DNA from: Arion vulgaris
Taxonomy: Eukaryota > Mollusca > Gastropoda > Stylommatophora > Arionidae
DNA: 64,000 nt
Direction: 5' to 3'
Assembly (NCBI GenBank): GCA_020796225.1
Contig: CM036756.1
Coordinates: forward strand, 57,752,616 to 57,816,615
Shown piece by piece: positions 10,516 to 21,400 of this stretch. How positions within the stretch are numbered: position 1 is the stretch's first letter; each line of letters starts with the position of its first letter. The translations under genes were made by a program, and so were the position numbers. The notes under the pieces are model-generated. The model did not search any database. It was given only the letters and a program-made list of their open reading frames with translations, and had not been told where the DNA came from.

Positions 10516-10914
10516 AACGAAAAGAAAAAAATCATGCAACGTTTGGCAACAAGGGATGCAATCATCAAATTGAATAGATTGTACTACCCATTCACACTAT
10601 AGTACGGATTTGGCACACTCTGAATTCCATGTTTCGTCCACTTTAATTAAGATGCACTCGCAGGACAAGGTTTGAAGATGAAAGTGATTCGTGCAGCGAT
10701 AAAAAAGTCGACATGATCAAGAGACAATATGGTATATGCTATGAATGCATTCCTTGTTTCGCAGTGGCATAAAACGCTCACGTTGATGGAGATTATGTTG
10801 AATAATATAGATGTTTAAATGACATGCACATTTGTATTGTTTATAAAGTTCAGCTTTTTGATTAAACCGCTCGTGGAAAAACGATGTGGTGCATTATTTT
10901 CTGAACGCCACTTG

Positions 10915-11022
<108 letters not shown>

Positions 11023-11187
11023 CAGTGGCAGCTCATGATCGTTTTTGTTGGTAGGGCCAGACACAGATTTTCGGTAAAACTCATGGTTTTGGGTTAGGCT
11101 ATATTTTAATTTATTAAATAATAAATGCATGTTACGCAATATTTTTGGTGGGGCCCGCCCTTTGGCCCTAATGACGAGCCGCCACTG
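11023..11187. mobile_element. hAT-type MITE, 165 bp, inserted in a TA repeat
   Basis: The left end reads CAGTGGCAGCTCATGA. The right end, inverted, reads CAGTGGCGGCTCGTCAT. These terminal inverted repeats are of the CAGNGGC hAT type. The 8 bases before the element (TACATATA) and after it (TATATATA) are nearly alike, as expected for an 8-bp target duplication, but the TA context makes that test weak. It has no coding capacity, so any movement would need a transposase supplied from elsewhere. Confidence 0.7.
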
Positions 11188-11209
11188 TATATATATATAT
11201 ATATATATA

Positions 11210-11607
11210 TCTTTGTCTTTTACCCCGGATTGGGGCATAGGCCCTCAACCAACTCATGCCAAGTCTTTCTATCTCTAGCTATCTAGTGCAGCTCCCTCCA
11301 GCTCTTCTTTATATTGTTGATCTCCGCTCCAAATCTCGTCTCCATGTATTTCTCGGCCTCCCTTCTTTCGCTGTCCCTGCGGGTTCCAGGCAAGGGCCCT
11401 TCTTGTTATATTCCCCTCCAGTTTTCGCAAAGTGTGTCCTATCCAGCGCCAGCGTCTTTTTAACCTGTTCGTTCACTGGAAACTGTCTTGTTTTCTCCAT
11501 AAGTTCCTCATTAGTGACCCTATCATACCATCTTATTCCCTCTATTCTCCACAGACACCAGTTGATGAATGTTTGCAATTTATGCGCTACTGTTTTAGTT
11601 GTTCTGC

Positions 11608-11620
<13 letters not shown>
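11210..11620 (-). mobile_element. LINE-C 3' end
   Basis: The minus strand encodes HKLQTFINWCLWRIEGIRW, DRVTNEELMEKT and [12 protein letters not shown]. This is the typical C-terminal end of RTE-like LINE polyproteins, after the RT domain. Part of the central segment is lost and frames shift. It is flanked by TA repeats on both sides, including 11608-11650. Confidence 0.8.

Positions 11621-11650
<30 letters not shown>
11608..11650. repeat. (TA)n microsatellite
   Basis: About 20 TA units lie between the LINE-C fragment and the LINE-B fragment. Confidence 0.95.
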
Positions 11651-11660
<10 letters not shown>

Positions 11661-11664
11661 GTAT

Positions 11665-11815
11665 ATTGCTTTCCTACCGTTATATGTTATATAAAGTCTG
11701 CAAATAATTTACCCATACCTCTCTATCCTGGACAACTCACTCAATCTCCTCTATGAATTTGAGTACGATATTTGTCGCCTCTTTCAGTAAAATTCGTTTC
11801 TGGATATGGCGTCAT
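11665..11815 (-). mobile_element. LINE-B 3' fragment (diverged)
   Basis: This shows the order of the LINE-B 3' end seen from its minus strand at 51225-51370: CCTACCGTTATATGTTATAT, then TCTATCCTGGACAACTCACT and CAATCTCCTCTATGAATTTG. It is much more diverged than the copies at 51.2 and 54.2 kb and is therefore older. Confidence 0.75.
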
Positions 11816-12740
11816 TACTTGCAAGTTTCTATAGCTTGTGATTATGTAGCTGGCCTCGCGCCCAAGTCCTCCTCCTTTCTCATCCTGCCTAGTAACCGGC
11901 AACGGTAGAGCTAATTTATATATAACCTAGCCAATATTGAATACAGTAGAGCATTTTGAATATCTCGGGTCATTACAAATTAGTGGTTGGAAACTATGAT
12001 GAAAATAAAAAAGAGAACATCTATCGCTCTTTAAATCTTTTTTAAAAAATGAAGGAAGAGTTATTTTTAAAATATTTTTACTGAGCCCTTAAAAACATTT
12101 ACTATAGAAGAGTTATTAAAATATCATGGGCACAGAGAGGAAGAAATAAAATCATAATCAACTGATAAATTTACATGCATGCCGGTGTACGCAATCATCT
12201 CTCTCCACGACTCATAAGCTATATTATGTATTATAAATACGGTAAGCAAGTGGTCTTTGGAATGGCTGTTGAAGCGGAGGACGGAGCACACATGGAAATG
12301 TTCAATGTGCCATGATAACAATCGAATAACAAAACGTATATTAGAATGTCATTTCCCGGTGAAGCTTGTTTGGTAGAATTCTGGCTAACTTTAATTATGT
12401 TGAGTAATGCTGATGAAATAATGAAACTCTGTGGCAGTCCAGGACATATGTGTGCGGGGTTTGGCGCCAGTGATCTTAAACATAGTACATCGGTCCTCTT
12501 GATCAAAGAATCAGCTATCCAGTTAATGATTCAATGATTGATTTCACTTTCGTAAAGTGAGTATCAGAGTCAATAAGTTCGCTTTGTTGTAGGTTTCTTG
12601 TAAGTCAATCCGGCGATGTCTCCTGCTTGAATTGGCAGTCCCCTTAAACACCATACGAAAATATGTATCACCATTAACTCAAGTCTCTTTCATTGACCGG
12701 TATCTACCCACAATATCAGGACGAATGAACATACCTCTAA
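11816..12740. other. Unassigned AT-rich stretch
   Basis: Small open frames exist (for example 12231-12506 on minus and 12346-12537 on plus), but none shows a domain or flanking splice signals. The phrase CATGCCGGTGTACGCAATCAT at 12179 recurs as ATGCCGGTGTAGGCAATCAT near 20818, so at least part is a dispersed repeat. Confidence 0.35.
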
Positions 12741-13095
12741 GTGGTACATTTATCTTACAGTTGCAATAGAGAATGTGTGTTCTGTGGACAAAACAACATC
12801 ATATATGTTCTGAGAGAAAATATACGTTCCGAAGATGTCAACGAAGACGATAACGGGTGTTCTCTGTTTCTACTGCGTAAGCTAAACACACATATTGTTA
12901 CGGTAAGACAGAAAAGCCATGCGAGAAATCCCAGTAGATATCAATCACATCAGAGCGGGAGTTGTTAATTAATCAACTCACACTAAAGATATGCTATTAT
13001 CTTATATGGAGATTAGGAGGAGGTAGGAACAATTATGGACTTGTCCGATGAGCAATGAAAATTATCCTCAAATGAACAATAAATATTAATTTAGA
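12741..13095 (+). mobile_element. LINE-R (RNase-H-bearing LINE) 3' end
   Basis: The reading LRENIRSEDVNEDDNGCSLF parallels the minus-strand product at 35127-35438 (LRESIRSEDFNEVDKGYSL). That product directly follows an RNase H motif. The 3' tail has GACTTGTCCGATGAGCAATG and CCTCAAATGAACAAT, shared with 34990-35060. This is a 5'-truncated copy. Confidence 0.75.
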
Positions 13096-14955
13096 CAAAT
13101 AGCCGTCCATATCTTCGATGGTGACAACAGCTCAAAGGTGCATTGTTGCACATCTCTGGTGTGTACTGAGGTTCCTGTCGACTCTAGTCCTGGAACACAA
13201 GCTCTACTACAGGTGAGGCATACGGTGAGGCATACATGATCAGGATTGGTCATATGGGTGTTGCGTGTTCTGTCTTTTCGAACAGTTCATTTTTCTGCAC
13301 ATCAGTTCTATTGTGCTATTGCAGTGGCTCATTTGGCGATCTTGCGTATGGGTCTCCCAACACGTGGCGTCTATATCGAAGCATTTTAGAATCACTTTAA
13401 GGATGTTTTTAGCGCGTTTCTTGTCCCCAACCGATCATCTGTCACATCAAGCTCACCATACATTCATTGTTTTAGAACGCATTTATAAGGCATCCACGCA
13501 ATGGGACCGACTCGTCTCGTCTGAGTATTCTGCAACAGAGTGTGAACACTTGGAATCTTGGTTCTCATGGCGACTTTGCTATCTGAAATTTTGAGCAATC
13601 TGGGAAGACAACATGTGTGAAAGTGGTTTAATTTTCTCACATACACTGTGCATGTCTCACTCACCTACAACAGGGTGGTGAGCCCAATGGTCCAGTAAAC
13701 ATTCAACTTCGTGGCAACGTTTACCCCCTTCGCTCTAACACAAGAACACGCAGTTTTCCAAATGCAAAACTGGCCACGATCTACTCCATAATTGTGTCAC
13801 AAGCGTCTTGAAAGTTAAGGATACAGTAGAAGATGCTGAACCTTTTATGATCATTTTAAAGCTTATGAAACAAAACGATCGAAAATAGCTTTGATAACCA
13901 AACTGAATCAGCTAGCTCTCCAAAGATATTTCGGTGAGACACAATTGTCAGATACTGAAATTGAACCAAAACCTAAATGTCTTTTGACACCCGTCTACAC
14001 TTTAGAAGATTTAACGAAGTCAAAGTATGTAAGTCCTGGAATTGTTATGTTATGCGTCTATGCCACTTGGTGAAGAAAAGTATGTGACTTAAACGGTTGT
14101 GTTCTTCCACTATTACCATCGCCTACAGAGTACAAGCTGACGACTAAATATACATATCAAGTTTTTAGGCAGCGCCTCTTCGTTCGTTAGACTGTCAGGA
14201 ATTATACCAAATTATTCATAATTGATTGCAACTGCAATGAGACTTGATTGAAAATATTGCGAATGCTGTCTATAAAAGCAAGAAACCAGACAAGGACAGT
14301 TACCTACATGGACTGTTGCTACTAAACAAGTTCAATTGAGCATTAATGAGACAAACTTGTGCGCTGAGCCCAGAGACTGCGCACACATCTTCATATATAT
14401 CGAATCTACATGACTGAGGGGGTATGGTCAGCAGAAACGGCACTCTTCCAAACATGAGGGGTTCAAATGGACGACCTGAAGTTATTAATGATGTGATCTG
14501 ATGACTGAGAAAATAACAATTACGATAACAATAAGCTCAATTTCAGTACTAGCAATTTCAGAGACAAAACTGTAAACAAAACACATTGCTTGCTTCAACC
14601 GCGGCCATCGTAAATAAAGAGAAGGTCGTGCTTCAACGCCATGAACATACTCGATTGTCTACGGAACTGGAGGGAAGATGCTGAATATTATTTTTTCCAC
14701 TTGAACGTACGAACTTATTTTTTTACTCCAGCTTTTTTTGGGAAAAGTTTCTTTCTTGACTAAAATTAAGTAAATCGTTAATAAATTTTTAACAAATTCA
14801 TTTTTGTTGTTAAGAACCAACTTTACTTAAACACAACCCAATTTTATGTCAATTTTTCACAAAATATTTACGTAACGTTTGCACTATTTTCCGTGTATTT
14901 TCCCAAAAAATAACGCATTGGCCCAATGATTAGGCTGCTCTCGCAAATTTCATTA
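13096..14955. other. Unassigned stretch with remnants of dispersed repeats
   Basis: The segment GCCGTCCATATCTTCGATGG followed by TGACAACAGC at about 13102 matches 50970-51010, so a repeat begins here. The rest has short open frames (13265-13594, 13891-14073) without recognisable domains or splice context. The right part is very AT-rich. I see no convincing gene. Confidence 0.35.
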
Positions 14956-14957
14956 TT

Positions 14958-15150
14958 CCGGAAAGTATATTTCACACAAACAAAACATCGACTATATAGA
15001 TTGACCGTCTTGTAAGACAAAAGTATATTTCACAAACACAAAACAGCGACTATATAAATTGACCGTCTTGTAAGACAAAAGTATATTTCACACACGAAAA
15101 ACATCGACTATATAAATTGACCGTCTTGTTAGACAAAAGTATATTTAAAT
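14958..15150 (+). repeat. 58-bp unit, about 3.2 tandem copies
   Basis: Each unit contains AAAGTATATTTCACA, a CGACTATATAAATTGACCGT core and CTTGTAAGAC. The three copies differ by a few bases, and the fourth stops after AAAAGTATATTTA. The array ends about 310 bp before the KRTCAP2 start codon. Confidence 0.9.
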
Positions 15151-15462
15151 GAGATAAAGAAAATTAATGAGTGTACAACTATAACTCCCACATTTGTCTA
15201 TATTTATTTTACTTAAAATCTGATTTGAGCCTCGCATCAGCAGTGCAATAAATGTATATCTTATTGTGCAAAAAATATATACTTTTGTCACAACAAATTA
15301 AACAGTATGTGACAAATTTAGCATGAATTAATTGTGTCGAACTTCACATTTAGGATATTGTTTACTGATTACTCCCACAAGCGGAAGGAACACGTATAAT
15401 GAATTTGTTGTGATTTTTGCAGTTGCCACAAATACAAATATTGGGTGAAAAAAGACAGTAAA

Positions 15463-15466
15463 ATGG
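15463..15466 (+). CDS. KRTCAP2: KRTCAP2 coding exon 1 (ATG plus one base)
   Basis: The sequence AAAATGG followed by GTAAGA at 15467 offers a start codon in good context directly next to a strong donor. Joining ATGG to exon 2 (which begins CT CTT CCA) gives Met-Ala-Leu-Pro, a fitting start for this family. Exon 2 lacks its own in-frame ATG before the first helix, so an upstream start exon is required. I found no better candidate, but a short exon like this cannot be proved without a transcript. Confidence 0.6.
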
Positions 15467-18400
15467 GTAAGATTTTGATATTGTGCGTTATCTGATTTGT
15501 CAACAGTATTATATTAACTACACATGGCACATCACATGGAACGTAAGGACCATGTGTCCCGGACTTGTCAACCTAGACCCGACGAAAACAAAAGACATCA
15601 GGAAAACAGCTGTCATAGACAGAGAACTTGAGAGACTGCAGGTAGACATAGCCGCGCTACAGGAAACCAGGCTTTCAGACTGTGGCTCAGTAAAAGAAAA
15701 GAATTACACATTCTTCTGGCAGGGCCTAAGCACCAATCAACCTAGACTGTATGGAGTCGGCTTTGCCGTGCACAATAGACTTGTGAAAGCTATTCATACA
15801 CCAGTAGCTGCATCAGAACGAGTAATATCACTACGACTCAATGTAAAAGTGGACTCTAAACATCATATGTGTCTACGCACCAACCCTAGCAGCGTCTGCA
15901 GAAGATAAAGACAAGTTTTATGACTCATTACAGAATGTCGTTAATTCATTTCCAGTAGATGAGCAACTGTTTATATTGGGTGACTTAAATGCACGCATAG
16001 GATCTGATCACCAGTCATGGCCAGTATGCCTGGGTCATCATGGCATTGGAAATATCAACGATAATGGCCAAAGACTGCTTGAATTCTGCTCCCAAAACAA
16101 CATGTGTGTGACAAATACGTTTTTTCTGTCAAACACAGACACAGGGTGTCATGGTGCCACCCAAGATCAGGTCACTGGCACCAGCCTGATTTTGTACTCA
16201 CACGCAGACAACACCTCAACACAGTGAAAATCACACGTACTTTCCACAGAGCGGACTGTGATACAGATCATGCACTAGTTATCAGCAAAGTCAAAATACT
16301 TCCAAGGAAAACCTATTTAACAAGAAGACCACCCAAACCCAAAGTCAGTGTCACCAAAATGGGGATGACAGAGAATAAGGAGACTTTCAGAAAGGCGTTT
16401 ACTGCTCTGTGTGAGAATGAAATGGGAGAATGTAGCGTAGACGAAAAGTGGAACATTCTAAAATCTAACATATATGACTGTGCCATTGACTCATTCGGCA
16501 CCAAGAAATTCTTCAACAAAGACTGGGTAGAACAAAATGAAACAACCCTAAGCCCTCTACTTGAGGAAAAGAAAGAGCTCTAATAAATTACAAAAATAAA
16601 CCCTGCAAAGTTCAAAGGACCATCTTCAGCACACAAAATCAGTATTGCAACGAGAGTCAGGAGGTGTGCAAATGAATACTGGTCAAATCTATGTTCTGCG
16701 ATACAAAATGCTGCAGATATGGGCAACACCAAGGCAATGTACGAAAATATCAGAGTAGCTCTGGGACCAAACATAACAAAAATTGCACCACTAAGATCGG
16801 ACACAGGTGAGCCAATAACAGATATGACTAAACAGCTCGAAAGATGGGTTGAACACTATTCCAATCTTTACTCTGTGGAGAAACCAGCACACCCAGTCCT
16901 CGATCAGATCATACGAAACACCATGACCAAACCGAGCTGGATACAACCCAGGAGCAGGAACTTTCCGAAGCAATCAACAAACTTTCAAATGGCAAGGCAT
17001 CAGGACTAGACAACATTCCTGCAGAAGTCCTCAAATACAATAGGGATGTCCTGCTGCCCCACCTCTACAATCTCCTTATTCAGTGCTGAGAGAGGAACAC
17101 TTCCTCAGGACATGAGGATGCAAAGATAGTGACACTCTATAAAAACAAAGGGATAAGATTGTAACAACTACAGAGGCATCTCCCTTCTAAGCGTAACAGG
17201 CAAAGCTTTTGCACTAGTCCTTTCAAACGACTACAGAAACTGGCGGAGCGTGTTCTTCCAGAGTCACAATGTGGATTCAGAGCTAGACGGTCAACAACTG
17301 ACATGATATTTACCCTTCGACAGCTACAAGAGAAGAGCAGAGCAAGCCTCTATGTATTGCTTTTGTGGATCTGACTAAGGCATTTGACACAGTCAGCAGG
17401 CCAAGTCTTTATAAAATATTGAAGTATATTGGTTGTCCCCAAAGTTGCTCCAATTGATTGTTTCCTTCCATGAGGGCATGAAAGCCAGCATACAGTTCGA
17501 TGGCAGCACATCTGATAGTTTTGAGGTTAAGAGTGGAGTCAAGCAGGGCTGTGTCCCACTCTCTTTGGTATCTTCTTCGCAGTCCTTTTGAACCACGCCT
17601 TAGGGACGCTGATGGTGATGTTTTCATCCGCACTAGATCTGATGGTTCACTGTTTAACTTGGCTCAGCAAGAGCCAAGACAAAACGACGGAAATACTTCT
17701 CAAGGACCTCCTTTTCGCTGACGATGCTGCCTTATTCGCCCACAGTGAGACTACACTGCAATGTCTAATTAATAATTTGTCAAAGGCATTCGACCTCTTT
17801 TCTCTGACAATAAGTGTCTCCAAAACAGTTGTATTATGTCAGGAGGTAAGACATCAAATATCACTTTAAATGGTAACCATCTAACACCAGTGCAAAAATT
17901 CTGCTATCTTGGGTCCACGGTCACTGCCAGCCTTTCTCTTGATGAAGAAATCAACGCTCGTATAGGAGTGCGGCTACTACATTCGGCATACTATCAAAGC
18001 GAGCGTGGGACAAAAAAAATTGACATTGCAGACGAAAACTCAAATATATCAAGCCTGTGTAATTAGTTCTTTACTATATGGCTCAGAAACATGGACAGCC
18101 TACTCAAGACACGAGAGGAGACTTAACATCTTTCACCTTCGATGTCTCCATAAGATTATGAACATCAGGTGGTACGACAAGATGACCAACTCTGAAGTAC
18201 TACAACGTGCAAATCTGCCTTCCATCATGGGCATGCTCAGCAGTAGACGACTAAGATGGTTGGGACATGTGAGAAGAATGGAAACTTATCGCATACCAAA
18301 ACAAATGTTGTTCTGTGAACTTTCGGAAGGGAAGAGGCATCAGGGCAGACCACTGCTCAGATATAAAGATGTCTGCAAAACCTCAATGAAAACTTTTCTA

Positions 18401-21400
18401 TAGATCCCAGCACATGGGAGGGACTAGCTGATGACAGAGTTGTGTGGAAAGCCAAATTACGGAAGGGCGCAGAGTCTTTTGAGAAGAGACTTATGTACGA
18501 GCTGAACGACAAGAGAGAAAAGCGAAAACTCAGAAGTTGTCACAGTAAAACACTTGCCTATTGACCGTCTGTAAAGATGAAAAGGGCCATATATTATATT
18601 AACTAGTAATTAAATAAAAGGAAATAGTACCAGATTTGACGCTCAATTATTATAAGTAATCATACATTTTGTTAGTAAGTTAATATTAATAATAATAGAT
18701 AGACTAAATAAATTTAAATAATTTTATAAACTAATAAATTAAAATAGACTACGACTAACTTTGACCAAGACTTAGTCTAGACTATTATAGATTAATAAAT
18801 ACTAATACTATAATACTGTTCTATAGTCTACTATAGGTAGTTATAAGACTGCTAGCTAGTAGTCGAAATGCCACTGAGCACAGTATTCAAGTCTAAGGAT
18901 TTAAGTAACTTGTATGTAAGGGAGTCTAAATTTCTACACAACGGGAAACACTTACTTTAAAAGTAAAAACGAAGTAATCATTACTGTAATGTAGTTTTAC
19001 TAAATAACAAAACGTGATACAGCGAGAGCGACGTTTTATCTTTGCCACATAATTTTACTGCAGTCTTTCCTTGAATCCATAGTAATTTAGTAGTACCTAC
19101 CTACTTTACGGTACCTAACGTGTACATATGAATCTAGCATGAAAAATGAGGGGTGCAATGCTAATGTCCATGTATTTTTAGAGTACATCAAGGTTTTCAG
19201 CTAATATATATTAGAAATAGTGGGGAAACATGAGAAACAGATGTTGTGCAGTACACTTTACTCACGTAATATAGTATATACTGTGATAAACTTATTATTG
19301 AAGTATTGTAACAAGAAAGTCAAGTATCTGTTAGAGTAGCAGGTGAAACGACCAGAGTGGTTTGAGGGGACGAGGGAAAGTGAGATAAGGTTGCAGCCTC
19401 TCTCTATACTTATTACAGGTCTCGAGAAAATACAATGAGAAATGTGAGGTGAGACTTAGCCAACGAAAATTTTCAATCATTCAAAGTTAGTGGAAATATG
19501 CGCCTGAGTAGTTAAGGACACAAATTTGGGGTGTAAAGAATAGAACCACTGTTACCTGCCACGCATGTCGTAAGAGGTGACTAAGGAGGTTTGGCTGAAA
19601 CCGGATGCACATGTCCTAACGTGTAGAAGTCTGCGTTTAGGGGCCTACCAAACCAATGTGCAACGTGTACATGTTCTTGGCAAAGATCAAGCATATCACA
19701 ATTGGCCGTAAGGAATGAACGCAAAGAAGAGGGGAAATATTATTCCAGAACTCAAATGACATAAATTTTCTATCAAATATGACAAGTGAACAAAGAGTTC
19801 TAGAACGTACAGGGAAGCACCGAGCCAGTGAATATGGTAAATAATTAGACAGATACTTGTGGCTCCCAGAAAAAACAATTACCAAATGAGGAATTGAATC
19901 TGGGAGGCAAGAAAGGTAGAAGAGGATCTAGAGAGACATGGAGATAAACTGTGGACAGAAAAAAGACTAGATATGAGAATGAACTAAACTAAAAACATAC
20001 CTGGTTTAATGAAATTTGTTCATTTTTATGGTTTAAGATACAAAAAATTGTATATGATTCACATCCATATATGTGTAAGCACAAAAGGTAATATGTCTGT
20101 GCTTGTGCTAGCACTGTTAGAATCTGACCTGATTTTCCACATTGGAAAATATATGAAGAACCTATGGCATAACACATGCAACTTAACAAATGTAAAACTT
20201 CTGAGGACATGCATTTTTCTCTGTCTATATATGTTTGGGAATCTTGGACAATTCTTTTTAACCATAAAGAAGAAACACATTTTCTTAAATTAGGTCTGTT
20301 TTTAGCAATCCAGCTTAGTTCATTCTCATCGCTTGTCTTTTTTTCTGTCTACAGTTCATCTCTATGTCATATCTAGGTCCACTTCTACCTTTCTTGCTTC
20401 CTGGATTCATTTAAGATCCATGTGTGAGTGTTTTGTTCTCTGCATTCTTAAATTATGTTTCAACCATTGCCATCTATTTTTTCTTTTTGATAATGTTGAT
20501 GCCTGTGCATTAGCTGATCTAAGTATTAAGTATTCTTTGATCCTAACAAATTTGAAGAATTCTTAAGAGTTAACTTGCTTCAAAGCCTCTTATGGGACAG
20601 TCTTGTTACTTGTTTTTTCGTATCTCTGATTCATATAGTAAGACTTAGCTACATTTGATTTGTATATATTGAGTTTAGTTTGCGTTCTGTAGGCTGACCA
20701 CCTCCATATGTTATCCAACTGACTTGCAGCCTCCATCACTAACCTATCTTTTATTTATTTTCCTACATTGTCATCTGTAGTTATATCATTGACCAATTAA
20801 TCAATCAAGTGCCATGTATGCCGGTGTAGGCAATCATGTCTCAACATTACATAAATATTGAAGAAGAAAATCAAGACCTAACCACAGTTCCTCTTTAACC
20901 TCCAGCTGTATTGGTTTATCTTTTGTTATTCTCTGTAGAAACCAACTTGTATATTTGTTATGGCTTCTGACCATCTTGCATGGAGTATGTGACAGAAACA
21001 TCATTTTGATGAATGTCTGCAGCTTGGATGCGATATACCATTTGTCAGACAATAGAACAGGACAAAGTTTGCATATAAAAGTTTAAGCTTATTTCCAACA
21101 GAGAAAACTATCTTAATCTTTGGATTACCTTTATAAAACTAAAAGTGACTAAAGCCGAAGAATTGACTTAATTGCACTGGGTTTTATGCCATATGACTCG
21201 GCCCCTCTCATCAGAAATGGCATGCCATCTGCAGAGAGTATTGCACAAAGTAAAACTCCATAGCTCCTGCAACAATCCTAGAAACCTTGGGGAAAAATGC
21301 ACTCGTGAACAGAATGGCCTGGTCCAGATTTGAACTCCAACCTTCGGAATGCAAGGCAAGGACTTAACCACTTAGCCATAGAGACTGCCATTATAAGGAG

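Noticed and set aside
15483..18403. LINE-A open frames as host endonuclease or craniofacial-protein-like genes
   Set aside because: Such names come from database carry-over of LINE endonucleases. Here target duplications and RT motifs show a retrotransposon.
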